A stretch of 64,000 bases of DNA from Branchinecta lynchi (Eukaryota > Arthropoda > Branchiopoda > Anostraca > Branchinectidae), in contig JAKZAP010000004.1 of the NCBI GenBank assembly GCA_023053575.1, forward strand, positions 2,582,861-2,646,860. Reading direction: 5' to 3'. The notes below the pieces were generated by a model. It did no database searches and was not told the DNA's origin. It worked only from the letters and a program-made list of their open reading frames with translations. Each line of letters opens with the position of its first letter. Within the stretch, counting starts at the first letter, position 1. Of this stretch, positions 42,231-52,304 are shown piece after piece. A program made the translations under genes and the position numbers.

Positions 42231-42979
42231 CAGGGTTGCCAAGTGTGACACTTCTGGTGCTTTGTGACACTTTTGTCCTCTGGGCAACACCGTGACACTT
42301 TTTCTCTGAAAGTGACACCTTTTCTGAGAAGTGGCACTTTTTAGCTAAAAAAATCACCTTTTCTATTTACTGTTGCGCACTACCGGCCCAAACACGTTTG
42401 ATTTGATTTACAGATAGTGTCGCCATCTCTACAACTCGTAAAAAGTAGCCGTGTTAACTCTACAACTATACCAGTACCATACCAAACTTACAACTATACC
42501 TTCATTCTGTCCACAGTAGTCTTCAGTAGGGACGTTGGGAATGTGGACGCTTTCCCATGGTGAATCCGTCCACAATTCGCCCGCGAAAATCACTAAGCTA
42601 TCACTATCACTAGCTAGCACTAGTTTTTGGCACTGCAGACTGCAGACACTTCTTTGTATATTTGATACACAATTTATTTACTCGTTTGCCGCTGGTGTTG
42701 TTGCCAAATGTTCCAGGCACCATAGAGATATCACAAAAACGGGAAGAGCGGCAAGCACAATGGGATAATCGTTTATTTGGAAATATCAGAAAAACAAACT
42801 AACGCTTTTTCATCGGGTTTTCAAGATTATTTAAGCGAACAAGTGATGGGTAACTAGACTGTCGTATACTAGCCCTTTTCGGTTAAACTTTAAGATACTT
42901 TATTCTTCTTTCTATTTTCATCAGCACCTTTTTGCAGGGATTTTGACACTTTCATGACTCGAGCTCTTGGCAACCCCGT
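42231..42979. mobile_element. hAT-like CAGGGTTGCCAAG element, degraded
   Basis: CAGGGTTGCCAAGTGTGACA on the left and TCTTGGCAACCCCGTG on the right are imperfect inverted ends. GTGACACTTT recurs several times near both ends. TTGTCGGG and GTGTCGGG-like flanks may be the 8-bp duplication. An AAAGTTTAACTG-element end (about 42775-42893) lies inside. Confidence 0.55.
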
Positions 42980-43284
42980 GTCGGGGTATCCATAGTCGCT
43001 GCATGGGACCAAAGACGGAGGTTCTTTCTGATTATTTGTTCTTGCTTATGACCAGCCATAAACTACCTTTCACATTTAACAGACTGTTCAGGTGGTAGAA
43101 TCTCAAACGATAACAACTCCTGAGTGTGAACTCGATTAGACAAAATGTCGATATCGAAAACGGATATTTGACTAGTCTATAATTCCGCCATTTTCCTTGT
43201 CCAATTGTCATATTCCTTGTCCAGTTGCTGTCCGAAGTTGGACTGTTTGCAACCCGGGAAGTTGGAGCAATAAGTTTTTGGGAT

Positions 43285-44260
43285 CCCAAAACGTAAGTGG
43301 AGGGATACCTATGACATCGCAAAAGTTGTCCGTCTGTCCGTCCGTCGGTCTGTCCGTCTGTAAGCACGATAACTCTCGAAGGGCATGAGATATTTTGATG
43401 AAACTTGTGTGAGGATTCGTTCGGTCGTCGGACCAGTCAAGTTCGTAGATGGGCTTTGAAGCCCTACATTTAGAGGTGGGGGAGGGGGTTCAAATTAAGG
43501 GGCAAACAAAATATTTGGAAACAGCTAATTTGATAGTCGATTATGGGGTAAGAAGACATGCTGAACAAGATGGTGAAAACCATTTTGTCATCGGACAAGT
43601 AGTTCGCCTGGAATCCGGCCAAAACCGGAAAGTTTGTTAAAAGTAAAAGTTTTATTTGAAGTTGATTAAATGTTCGGTTTAGGGGTAGGAATACATGCTG
43701 AGGACGATGGTGAAAACCATTTTCTCGACGGACAAGTAGTTCGCCCGGAATCCAGCCCAAACCGGAAAGTTTGTTAAAATTATAAGTTTTATTCGGAGTT
43801 GATTAGATGTTCGATTTAGGGCAAGAAGACATGCTGAACTTTTATGTGAAAAATTTTTCTACCTGGACATGTAGTTCCCCCTGAATCCGGCCAAAACCGG
43901 AAAATTGTTAGAAGCTTAAGTTTTATTTCTAGTTGATTAGATAACCGATTTAAGGGTAAGAAGAGATGCTGAATCCGTGTTTGACAATCATATTTTACCC
44001 GGAAATTTAGTTCTACCTGGACATGTAGTTCCCCCCGAATCCGGCCAAAACCGGAAAATTGTTAGAAGCTTAAGTTTTATTCTAGTTGATTAGATAACCG
44101 ATTTAAGGGTAAGAAGAGATGCTGAATCCGTGTTTGAAAATCATATTTTACCCGGAAATATAGTTCGCCCGTAATCCGGCTGGAGTCGGAAAATTTGTTA
44201 TAAGTTAAATTTTTATTTGAAGTTGATTAGATGTTCATTACTGGGGAAAGAAGATACTCT
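43285..44260 (+). repeat. CCGGACAAGTAG tandem element
   Basis: AAGTGGAGGGATACCTATGA, then GTCCGTCTGTCCGTCC and GCACGATAACTCTCGAAGG introduce about five tandem units of 130-160 bp (near 43661, 43799, 43933, 44091, 44222) with GTTGATTAGATGTTCGATTT, AAGAAGACATGCTGAA, GGACAAGTAGTTCGCCCGG and AATCCGGCCAAAACCGGAAA. The same head opens at 63895 and a degraded array is at 1490-2060. The layout parallels the TATGGCACTTG element: GTCC-rich head, then a GATGAAACTTG word, then a tandem array. Confidence 0.75.
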
Positions 44261-44989
44261 GAGTTCGTTTTTTAGCTTTCTTTTTTCACCGGACAAGTAG
44301 TTCTGGAGTTCGGCCGAAACCAGGAAATTGGCAGAAGTGGCAGGAAGTTTTTGTCAACACAGATATGACTTATAGGGGTAAACACACATGCTGAATCCAT
44401 ATCTGAACTTGGTTTTCCCAGACGACTAGGTATTTGGCCTTAATCTTGTTTCTGAATTTTAATTGTAAAAATGTTCAAGGATTCTGGCGATGACTGGATC
44501 TGGCTAAGACAAGACCCAGTTGTCTGGATCAGATATTGAATTTTTGGGATACCATCGAAACCTTTGGTCTTGTTCACAATTTGATTTTTATATTGAACCA
44601 AGTTTACTGATCTGCAGTATTTTATGTGCCATGTCACCTGTATTTTATTTGCCATAAAACCCGGAACTTCATTTTCCTCAGTAGTCTAATGCACTTGCCT
44701 TGTCCCTTTTTGCTTTTCAGGTAATTGCAGTTACTTACCTGAACTATTACATGTGCCAAATCACCTTCATTTTATTATGCCATAAAACCCGGACCCTCAT
44801 TTCGCTCCTCAATACGCTCGCCTCGTTCCCGCTTGCAAAGGTCTTGCTCAAACGATGTTTTCTGTTTTCCAGCCATAAGGTCTTACCTTCCCTGCAAATT
44901 GAGTGCAATTCTACTCCATAAGGGGCTGTCGACGAGAGTGAGAGTTTATCTGACAATGGACGTTAGGTTTACGACGTTGATGGTACACA

Positions 44990-47511
44990 CAGAGGCGTTA
45001 CTAGTCAAAAATGTTTGGAGGGGGGGGGGCATTTACCGACTGGCTGGTAATTTTTACCGACTTTTTATGGCACTTGAGCTTACTCAAGTGCCATATAGCG
45101 ATTGTAATTTCTGTCCGTCAGTCGGTCTGTCGGTCCCGGTTTTGCTAATTCGGGCTCTTCCAGATAAGCTAGGACGATGAAACTTGGCAGGCATATCAGG
45201 AACTGGACCAGATTAAATTAGAAATGGTCGCTTCCTCGATCCGACCATCTGGAGGGGAGTGGAGGGAGGGGGAATCCGGAAAAATAGGAAAAATGAGATA
45301 TTTTTAGCTTACGAACGGGTGATCGGATCTTAATGAAACTTGATATATGGAAGGAGTTCGTGTCTCAGACCCTCCATTTTAAATCCAGACCGGATCCGGT
45401 GACACTGGGGGGATTTGGAGGGGGAAACCGGAAATCTTGGAAAACACTTAGAGTGAGGGATCCGGATGAAACTTGGTGGAAAGTACAAGCAAAAGTCCTA
45501 GATACATGACTGATATAACTGGAACGGATCCGCTCACTTTGGGGGAGTTGGGGGGGGGGAGAAGTCCGAATTTGTAGTGATCCCGCGAGTTCCGTGCTTC
45601 CTGATGTGCTGGGACGATGGAAATTTACAGGTATGTCTGGGACCCGACCAAATTAAATAGTAAATCGTCAATTCCCCGATTCGACCATCTGGGGGGGGGA
45701 GTGGAGGGAGGGTGAAGCCAAAATTTGAGGTATTTTTAGCTTGCGAACGGGTGATCAGATCTTGATGAAAATTGATATTTAGGATGACCTCGTGTTCAGA
45801 CATCTCACTTTAAATCCGGGCCGGATCCGATGACACTGGGGGGAGTTGGAGGAGGGAACCGGAAATTTTGAGAAACGCTTAAAGTGGAGGAATCGGGATG
45901 AAATTTGGTGGGAAAATTAAGCACAGGTCCTAGACACGTCATTGACATAACCGGACCGGATCAGGGCACTGTGGGGGAGTTGGGGTGGGGGTCCGGATTT
46001 CTAGCGATCCCGCGAGTTCGGCATACTTCCTGGTGTCCTAGGGCGATGAAACTTGGCTGGTATGTCAGGGATCCGAACAGATTGACTTGAGAACAGCCGT
46101 TTCCCCGACCCGACCATCGTGGGGGGAGTGGGTGGATGGGGAGTCCGGAATCTAGTGGCGTGCATAACTTTTGAACGGGTGATCGGATTTGAATGAAACT
46201 TGTCTGGTGATCTATCGCCTCGGACGTTCAGTGTCACGTCCGGGTCGGGTCCGATACCTATGGGGATGGGGGGTGGGGTTGGAAAACTCAAGAAACTCTA
46301 AAAGCAGAGGGATTGGGACGAAACTTAAGGGATGGAACAAGCATTAGGCCTAGATGAAATTGACGGAGCCAGATGGTTCCGGGGCTCTGTGGGGGGAGTT
46401 GGAGGGGGTGTCCTGGAATTCCGGTAGTCGTGAGTTAGAATAGTTCCAGATGTAAAACGACAACGAAACTTTGCAGGCATATTAGCGACCCGAATTATCT
46501 TGACTTAAGAACCTGACACAACATACCCTCGGAAACTTCCGTTCCTAGATCCGAGCATTTTTGGGGGAGCAAGAGAAGAGAAATATGGAAATTAACTTCT
46601 ATAAATGGCGAACGAGTGGTCTGATTCGAGTGAAACTTCATGGGTGATACGAATCGATGGCCTCGACATGTAAAACATGCGTTCGAACCATATGCAACCA
46701 CGATTAGGGGAATTGGGGGTGGGGGGACTTTTGACATGCACAAAAACCAAACGGATGGACCGAATGAGATGCAAATTCGACAATGTCGAGTATATGCGGC
46801 CTACATTTGTTATTTGGCGTCTGGGCCGGATTCGGCCAAGGTACTGGAAACTTGCAGATGGGCTATGCTCCAATTTCAGTAAAACTTGATGGACAGGAAC
46901 AGGGAATTAAGAAATTGGGCCCGAACCGGCTCCGACATCGTTGGTGGGAGGGGGGGGGGGTACCGGAACTTTCCAAAAATGCTCAGATTCGAGTGAAACT
47001 TGATAGATGGTATAAAAGAAGATGCTTTAGGTGGTCGATTTTTTTTTTATTCCGAACCAGATTCGGCCACGGTAGGTGGCGATAGAGTGAGTACCGGAAA
47101 TCCTGTAGCACGTCTAGGGATCAAACAAATGGATTTATTGGGATGAAAGTTTGAACAGTCATGTGCATTTGCTACAGACAACCTAGACGATGCCGGAACA
47201 GCTCAGAAATGAGTGAAACTAAATATCCTATTTCTATTTCCGAACCGCATTTTTGGATGGCGGGTGTATTTTGTGACGTTCTCATCTACTTTCTTGTACA
47301 TCCTACTCGTACAAGTGCCATATGAGCTCGTAGCTCTTGTTTTGCAGAAAAAACGACTGAATTCAGCAACGAAAAACATGAAAACGTGAAAAAAATCAAC
47401 TGTTTTGATGAAATATCGCGGCACTTCGCGCCGACTCGGTTATTTTTTTTACCGACTGGCCGACAGCATTGGGGGGGGGGGCGTCCCCCCCCTCCAGTCT
47501 TTACGCCCCTG
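44990..47511. mobile_element. hAT-like CAGAGGCGTTAC element, carrying a large insert
   Basis: CAGAGGCGTTACTAGTC on the left and CTTTACGCCCCTG on the right, with G and C runs inside as in 39117-39415. GGTACACA is exactly duplicated (44982-44989, 47512-47519). Most of its length is the TATGGCACTTG element at 45066-47339; flanking TTTACCGACTGGC words occur on both sides. Confidence 0.85.
45066..47339 (+). mobile_element. TATGGCACTTG element, diverged copy
   Basis: It starts with hairpin TATGGCACTTG/CAAGTGCCATA (45066-45095), GTCCGTCAGTCGGTCTG, then diverged repeats containing GTGGAGGGAGGGGGAATCC, GAACGGGTGATCGGATCT and CGATGAAACTTGGC. It ends ACAAGTGCCATATGAGCTCG and TAGCTCTTG. Units here are longer (about 420-440 bp) and more decayed than at 25975. 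Both copies sit before TTTT. No ORF. Confidence 0.8.
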
Positions 47512-48997
47512 GGTACACAATAGTCGGGTTATAAGTAAACAGGCAAAACGGAGTGAGAGTTCGAGGCGGGAGGGAATGAGCAGATAAATTCTCACTCTCG
47601 TCGACAATTCTTTATGGAGTAGAATTACAATCAAACGTCAACTTAGGTAAGCTTCGTTTAATTTCTCAATTCTACGCTATTCTCGGAGTTGTCGACTCCG
47701 CTTGAGTTTCCCCTAGACTTTAAAGGACGTTTTGGCCTGATTTTCTTCTCCTGGTGTCAATTCTAGCCTAGACACACTCGAATAACAGATCTTTGGCTAT
47801 AATTTCGAATAAAATCACCGATTATAGTAAAATAAATGATTAAAATTTGTTTTTCAGCCATAAGGTCTTACCTTCCGTGCAGATTACAAGTTCACAGCCG
47901 GGACAACTCGAACATCTTCGGGAATGTATCTGCGAAACTTTGCATTTATTTCCCTCGTTTTGTCACGGCTCTCCCCTTGAAATATCCATGGGCATTCCCT
48001 AAGTTCTTTCGCCACTTGATCCGAATTCCCGTACTCGTCCTAAGAGGTATGAGAGTTTTTTTGTGTCAAGGGGTAGCCAAACTTCACAACTCTATTAGGC
48101 TACTCTTCAAGCTACCTGACTCGTCATGATTTCGATGAGATGATTCAGTCAGCTGAAAGTTTATGCGCCGTAAGCTTATTTTCTGCAGATAGCGGATGGA
48201 AGGATACATGTAATAAATAGAGGGGATAATGTGTGCAGATTTCTTAAAAAGGACTTGTCCGCGGCACATTTTTTTGCGACACTCTCGACCCACTATCTCA
48301 AACTCGCGGAAAGAAAATCCAGATAAAATCTCTACCGTTCTCAAAATGTACCATTTTATTCTAGAAAGATCGTGAGTGTTTTGTCTATCTACTTGATAAA
48401 GTAGCTAATTTTATTATTTGGGCACGAGTTTGACGCAAAATTTTAATTTCCCGCCAAAATCGAAAACCATATCGACAGTTGTTCTGTCGAATTCGAGCCG
48501 CAAAAACCTTATTGGTCACGAAAACACTCTTTCGGAGCAACAAACACTGTGTGGGATTAAGGAAGAACGCCTGAAGTAGGCTATAGTTTAGAGCTTGGTC
48601 ACACTGGGCTCATTTCCTATCTTTTGGGGTTGTAAAAGTAAAAAAAAGAACAAGATTCTGAATGTTGTCGTTTTAATTCAGGAGATCAATTAGAGCAAAA
48701 TAGCGTGTATAATTGTTACAGAACCCTAATTAACCCATAATTGCAGTCTGCTCATTATCCCCAAGTTGCCACAAAGCCCATCAAATCTTACGTCCCCTAG
48801 GGATTTTCAGTTGTATGTCGAATAGGCGGCTTTTTGAGCCCGGTGTGACCAAGCTCTAAACCTACAAAACCTTTTCAGCATTTCGTGCACCGTCCAGGTT
48901 TATTCGATAGTTTTATTCCCGAGTTACTTTCGGTTCAACCCCCAAGTTATCCCGTCATCTTGTCTATTATTAGCGTGCAGTGTTTTTTAACACTATG

Positions 48998-49301
48998 AGC
49001 GTGTTCCATCCTACTTACCGTAGTTACTACGCATGACGTCACGAATTCTGTTTTTTTGCCGTCAAGGCTGGAACGATTTTTCTATTTTCCAGCAGGATCT
49101 CACGCCAAGGGCGAATCAGACCAATCACGTTACAGAGATGCGTAGTTACTACGCTCCCGATCATGGTAAGCAAATAGTAACTATTAGTTGCTATTAGTTA
49201 CTATTCCGACAAGGTTGGAACGGTCAGCGTAGTAACTTATCGTGAGGATGGAACGGAAATAGTAACTAATAGTAACTATTGTTAGAAGGGTGGAACACGC
49301 T
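48998..49301. mobile_element. AGCGTGTTCCACCCT MITE, copy 2
   Basis: AGCGTGTTCCATCCTACTTA to GAAGGGTGGAACACGCT, 304 bp, about 90 percent like copy 1 by eye. The interior has one more TTAGTTGCTA unit. Confidence 0.85.
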
Positions 49302-49589
49302 ATATATCACTAAATCCGAAACTCGCCAGTGAACCTCGGGAAGAAAAGAAGCTTGACAGAAACGTCACCCAAACGAATCCTCAAAACTGATGCAAATAGA
49401 CTTCTGTGTAGACCAGTCAACAGTGTTTGTTGTGGTGACGCTTCTGGCTCTTCGGTAAACATTTTTAGTCGACACGAATAGTTAGTCATCCAGAGTAATA
49501 TTGCAAATCAGTTGTGGATTCCTTACGAAGCAGAAGTTGAATCTCCGCGATTTTGGAACGAATCTATAAACTATTGTCGTAAGAGTACT

Positions 49590-49873
49590 CTATAGATAGA
49601 TTAGTGTATTTCAAAAGCCCACGGGCCATATACACAAACAAACAAAAACAAAAATATAACTTAAACAATCAGACTCCTTCTTAACTCTAAAGATTTATCT
49701 ATGTACACGCCCACTCGAGTAATAACGGTAGGGTTACTATTGCTCAAAATTTCAGGAAGTGATAAAATCACACCCTCTAGATAAATTTTCCTTAAATCAG
49801 AAAGTTTCGGGCATCGACGGAGAAAATGGTCCAAATTTTCTTCCTCCTTCTCACAAAGTATATATACTAGCAT
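49590..49873 (-). mobile_element. CCHC-LINE C-terminal fragment
   Basis: The tail TATAGATAGATTAG precedes AAAGCCCACGGGCCATAT. The minus strand encodes EKEEENLDHFLRRCPKLSDL and RKIYLEGVILSLPEIL, matching the 28508-28975 copy. The 5' break falls at a palindrome (49867-49906). Confidence 0.75.
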
Positions 49874-49906
49874 ATGACTGCTAGTATATATGCAGTCATA
49901 TGCTAG
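49867..49906. repeat. Perfect 15-bp-arm palindrome
   Basis: CTAGCATATGACTGC at 49867-49881 and GCAGTCATATGCTAG at 49892-49906, separated by TAGTATATAT. It lies at the broken 5' end of the LINE piece, so it may be a foldback made at insertion. Confidence 0.7.
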
Positions 49907-50382
49907 TGGGCAAGCATATGACTAAGTCCTTAGTACGCCAGTGATCCTCAGGAAGGAGTAAGCGTCTCCCTAACGACTCAAATCCTGTGTCAAACAAATC
50001 AGGGGGATCTTTGGGAGCAGCTGTGACACCACTCCTGCCTTTCTTCCGCTAGGTAGCCGGAGAGGCCGGAGATTTTGCATCGGCAAGGAGAGATAGTCAT
50101 CAAGAGTATTAGGGAGAGGCCCGGTTTGTCCACTAGGCCTATGTGTATCTTCAAGGCTCAGAAAACTTGACTACGCAACTTTCGGCCATCAAATCGACCT
50201 GGGGGGCTTAGATAGAGGGACTTATTGTCGACAGGACCCCACATTTTTGTTATCTCGAACCCCCTCCTTAGTGTTCCCAAAGCTAGCTGGTAGATCCTTG
50301 CCCCTTATGCACTGTAATTATGCACTTACACACTGTAAAAGTTAGTTTTGGCCGTGTTTCGGCCATAGTATCGGGATAGTAG

Positions 50383-50445
50383 TCGAGAGGTCGTGCGTTC
50401 GATTCCTACTCCTGGCACACACTTTTGCTTTTTTTTTCTAAAAAC
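50383..50445 (+). tRNA. Weak tRNA-like sequence
   Basis: GGATAGTAGTCGAGAGG and GTGCGTTCGATTCCTACTCC resemble A and B boxes of a pol III promoter. The T-arm-like GCGTTCGATTCC is good, but the acceptor and anticodon stems could not be drawn. A poly-T follows. Possibly a SINE head. Confidence 0.25.
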
Positions 50446-50935
50446 TCAAAAGTCAAATTCTCGGAAACTGCCCGGAAACTGCAACGGTCGTAACGAGAAT
50501 TTTTCTTACTCTCAGTATCGACTCAGGGTACATTCTTGATATGTCAGCTAGCTCCCCGAGTCAAGTTTGAGCCAAGTTTTCTGTTCCTTTAATGGAGTTT
50601 TTCTGTAAAATGTTTCCGCTTTGTCACCAAAATCTCGTCGCTTGGCAGAGCGAAAGGAAAACGCGCCGCGGAAAAATTGTCCGATACCTACTCGTGAGGT
50701 CCTGAAAAAAGATGGGAAACTCGATTTGGATCCGAATATAAAATGTATGGATGGATTATAGATATGGAGCAGACAGCGAGGTACCTTACGCGTTTACATT
50801 TATAAAGCGTTCTAGGGACAATCAGTTAGATTTGGAAATAGAAAATATGAAATTCGCATGTAATTAGATTTTGTGTCACGATGCCCGGATAATCGGCTGA
50901 CATTTAGAGGACACCAAACCGCGAGAGGTACGACG

Positions 50936-51002
50936 TCTGTTCGAGAAACAGGAGTCCTGCTCTCCGACGCCTGTTCGAGAAACAGGAGTCCTGCTCTCCT
51001 GT
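50936..51002. repeat. Short tandem duplication
   Basis: TGTTCGAGAAACAGGAGTCC plus TGCTCTCC is present twice in a row (about 36-bp period). Confidence 0.7.
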
Positions 51003-51044
51003 TCGGCACCCAATATTAATCCACGAGGACTTCGATATCTTTAA

Positions 51045-51371
51045 AGGACCTGTCTTACCTGTAATACTAACGCAACCTACTTCCATAATCACTCCGTATA
51101 TTTCTAAACCCGGGTACCCCAATTTCGTACGGTACATTCTAACCCGTTTTTGATTTTCTCACTTGCCGTGTTTTGCTACCCTCTATGTGTATCATGCTGT
51201 CGACGATTGTCGGAAGGTTAATTAAATTGTTTTCACTACTAGTCAATAGGTCTTGGAAAAGGCTTAAAACAGCCAAAATCGTGGGTTATGTGTTCAAAGC
51301 ACAGCCTAGTTTTCAAGTATTCAAATATTTTAAAATACTGCAAGTTGAAGAGTAAGTATATGAGGGGTCCT
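51045..51371 (-). mobile_element. TTAA-flanked MITE, copy 3 (reversed)
   Basis: AGGACCTGTCTTACCTGTAA to ATGAGGGGTCCT with TTAA at 51041-51044 and 51372-51375. Read on the minus strand it matches 17816-18157 and 59226-59563. Confidence 0.85.
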
Positions 51372-51499
51372 TTAACAGTTTATAATAGCAGGCTTTTTCA
51401 GGAATTAATATGTTTTAGAGAAAGGAGACATTAAGACCAATTATTTTTCACAAACACCGCGACAATTGTCGGGACTCTTTCTCTTATTAAATAGAATAT

Positions 51500-51655
51500 A
51501 TTAAAAAGCCCAAGAGCCATGGCAACAAAAATTGTAAAGGAATCTAACTTATAGAAATAAAAAACACTCCTCGTATTCTAAGAATCTCATTCTTGACGCA
51601 AGCCTCAAGTAACACATTTATGTTACTGAGTGAATATGAGACTGTGTTCTCTCTA
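51500..51655 (-). mobile_element. CCHC-LINE 3' end
   Basis: AATATATTAAAAAGCCC and AAGAGCCATGGCAAC are the diverged 3' UTR of the family. Codons cannot be followed far. Confidence 0.55.
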
Positions 51656-51953
51656 ATCTGCAATAGAAATAAAGGTCTCTCACGCCGATGTGAATTTCTT
51701 GCAGCGATGCGAAAGATCGATTTGCAAGGAATCCTCTCTGCGATATCTTATTCTGTCTAGTGACAGTTGTTTCCCCCACGATTGCTTGTTTTGATGACCT
51801 TTTCAAACCCGTTAAGTGAAAATAACGACTTCCCAGAAGTAGTAATTCGTCCTGTATCTTATGTGATACTTTGGACTCTTCACTTTCCAGTTTGAAGGAT
51901 GCATAGAGAAAACACGGGGTTGGTTTTCATTAATGACTCGATTTTACTTTTAG

Positions 51954-52091
51954 TGACCCAGAAACAGAATTCTTCAAACTTACTGTGTGGAAAAGACAGT
52001 TTTCGTTGCAAGAACGGCCTGTGTGTCAACGAAACCCTTCTCTGCAATGGAGCAGACGACTGTGGAGACTTTAGTGACGAAGAAAGCTGCA
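51954..52091 (+). CDS. LRP1: LRP1-like exon: CR20
   Basis: Phase 1 to phase 1, between TTACTTTTAG and GTAAGTAG. It encodes a short linker TQKQNSSN and one class A repeat, [36 protein letters not shown]. Human CR20 ends LLCNGQDDCGDSSDERGC, almost the same. Like human CR20 it lacks tryptophan at the ligand-contact site (leucine) and has CNG. NSS and NET are possible glycosylation sites. It closes the cluster of ten repeats. Confidence 0.95.
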
Positions 52092-52234
52092 GTAAGTAGT
52101 TTCTTTCGTTAAAGTTTAACTAAAGAGCCTGTATATCGATTTTCCCATTTCCCACCTAGGCAATACAATTGATTCACTCCAGTTCAGCTCTACGGAATAT
52201 AATAAAGGTCAGCTCCTATTCACAACTCTCACAC

Positions 52235-52304
52235 TAGATAGGTAGATAGATAGATATTTATTAACACTGAAAACCCTAAAGGGCCATGGCTAATACAAAT
52301 ACAA
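52235..52304 (-). mobile_element. CCHC-LINE tail stub
   Basis: TAGATAGGTAGATAGATAGA, then AAAACCCTAAAGGGCCATGG and CTAATACAAATACAA. It is cut at once by the element at 52305. Confidence 0.65.

Larger units (their letters stand above)
44908..47627. mobile_element. Outer TIR element containing nested insertions
   Basis: ATTCTACTCCATAAGG and CTGTCGACGAGAGTGAGAG with TTTATCTG (44908-44955) are mirrored by CAGATAAATTCTCACTCTCG, TCGACAAT and TTATGGAGTAGAATT (47581-47627). Take out the hAT-like element and an element of only about 200 bp remains. Related CATAAGGTCTTACCTTCC sequence occurs at 44874 and 47861. Confidence 0.65.
22438..51953 (+). other. Giant intron, 29.5 kb, nested mobile elements
   Basis: It separates CR19 from CR20 and is over half of the gene seen here. 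Described contents are listed as separate features. Stretches where nothing was recognised: 22500-22750, 23361-24118, 25085-25974 (except an AAAGTTTAACTG-element end at about 25745-25840), 27887-28255, 29114-29390, 29900-30578, 31240-31689, 34607-35220, 35724-36335, 36735-38195, 39424-40645, 41313-41793, 42980-43284, 44260-44907, 47628-48997, 49302-49589, 49907-50380, 50450-50935, 51372-51500 and 51660-51953. A LINE-like CR1 end (minus, about 29640-29735, FLKSFVPYFV) is weak. Confidence 0.6.

Noticed and set aside
44705..44950. Possible exons after TTTTCAG at 44720 and TTTCCAG at 44873
   Set aside because: Frames close quickly, no domain is visible, and the second is repeated at 47855 as part of a mobile element.
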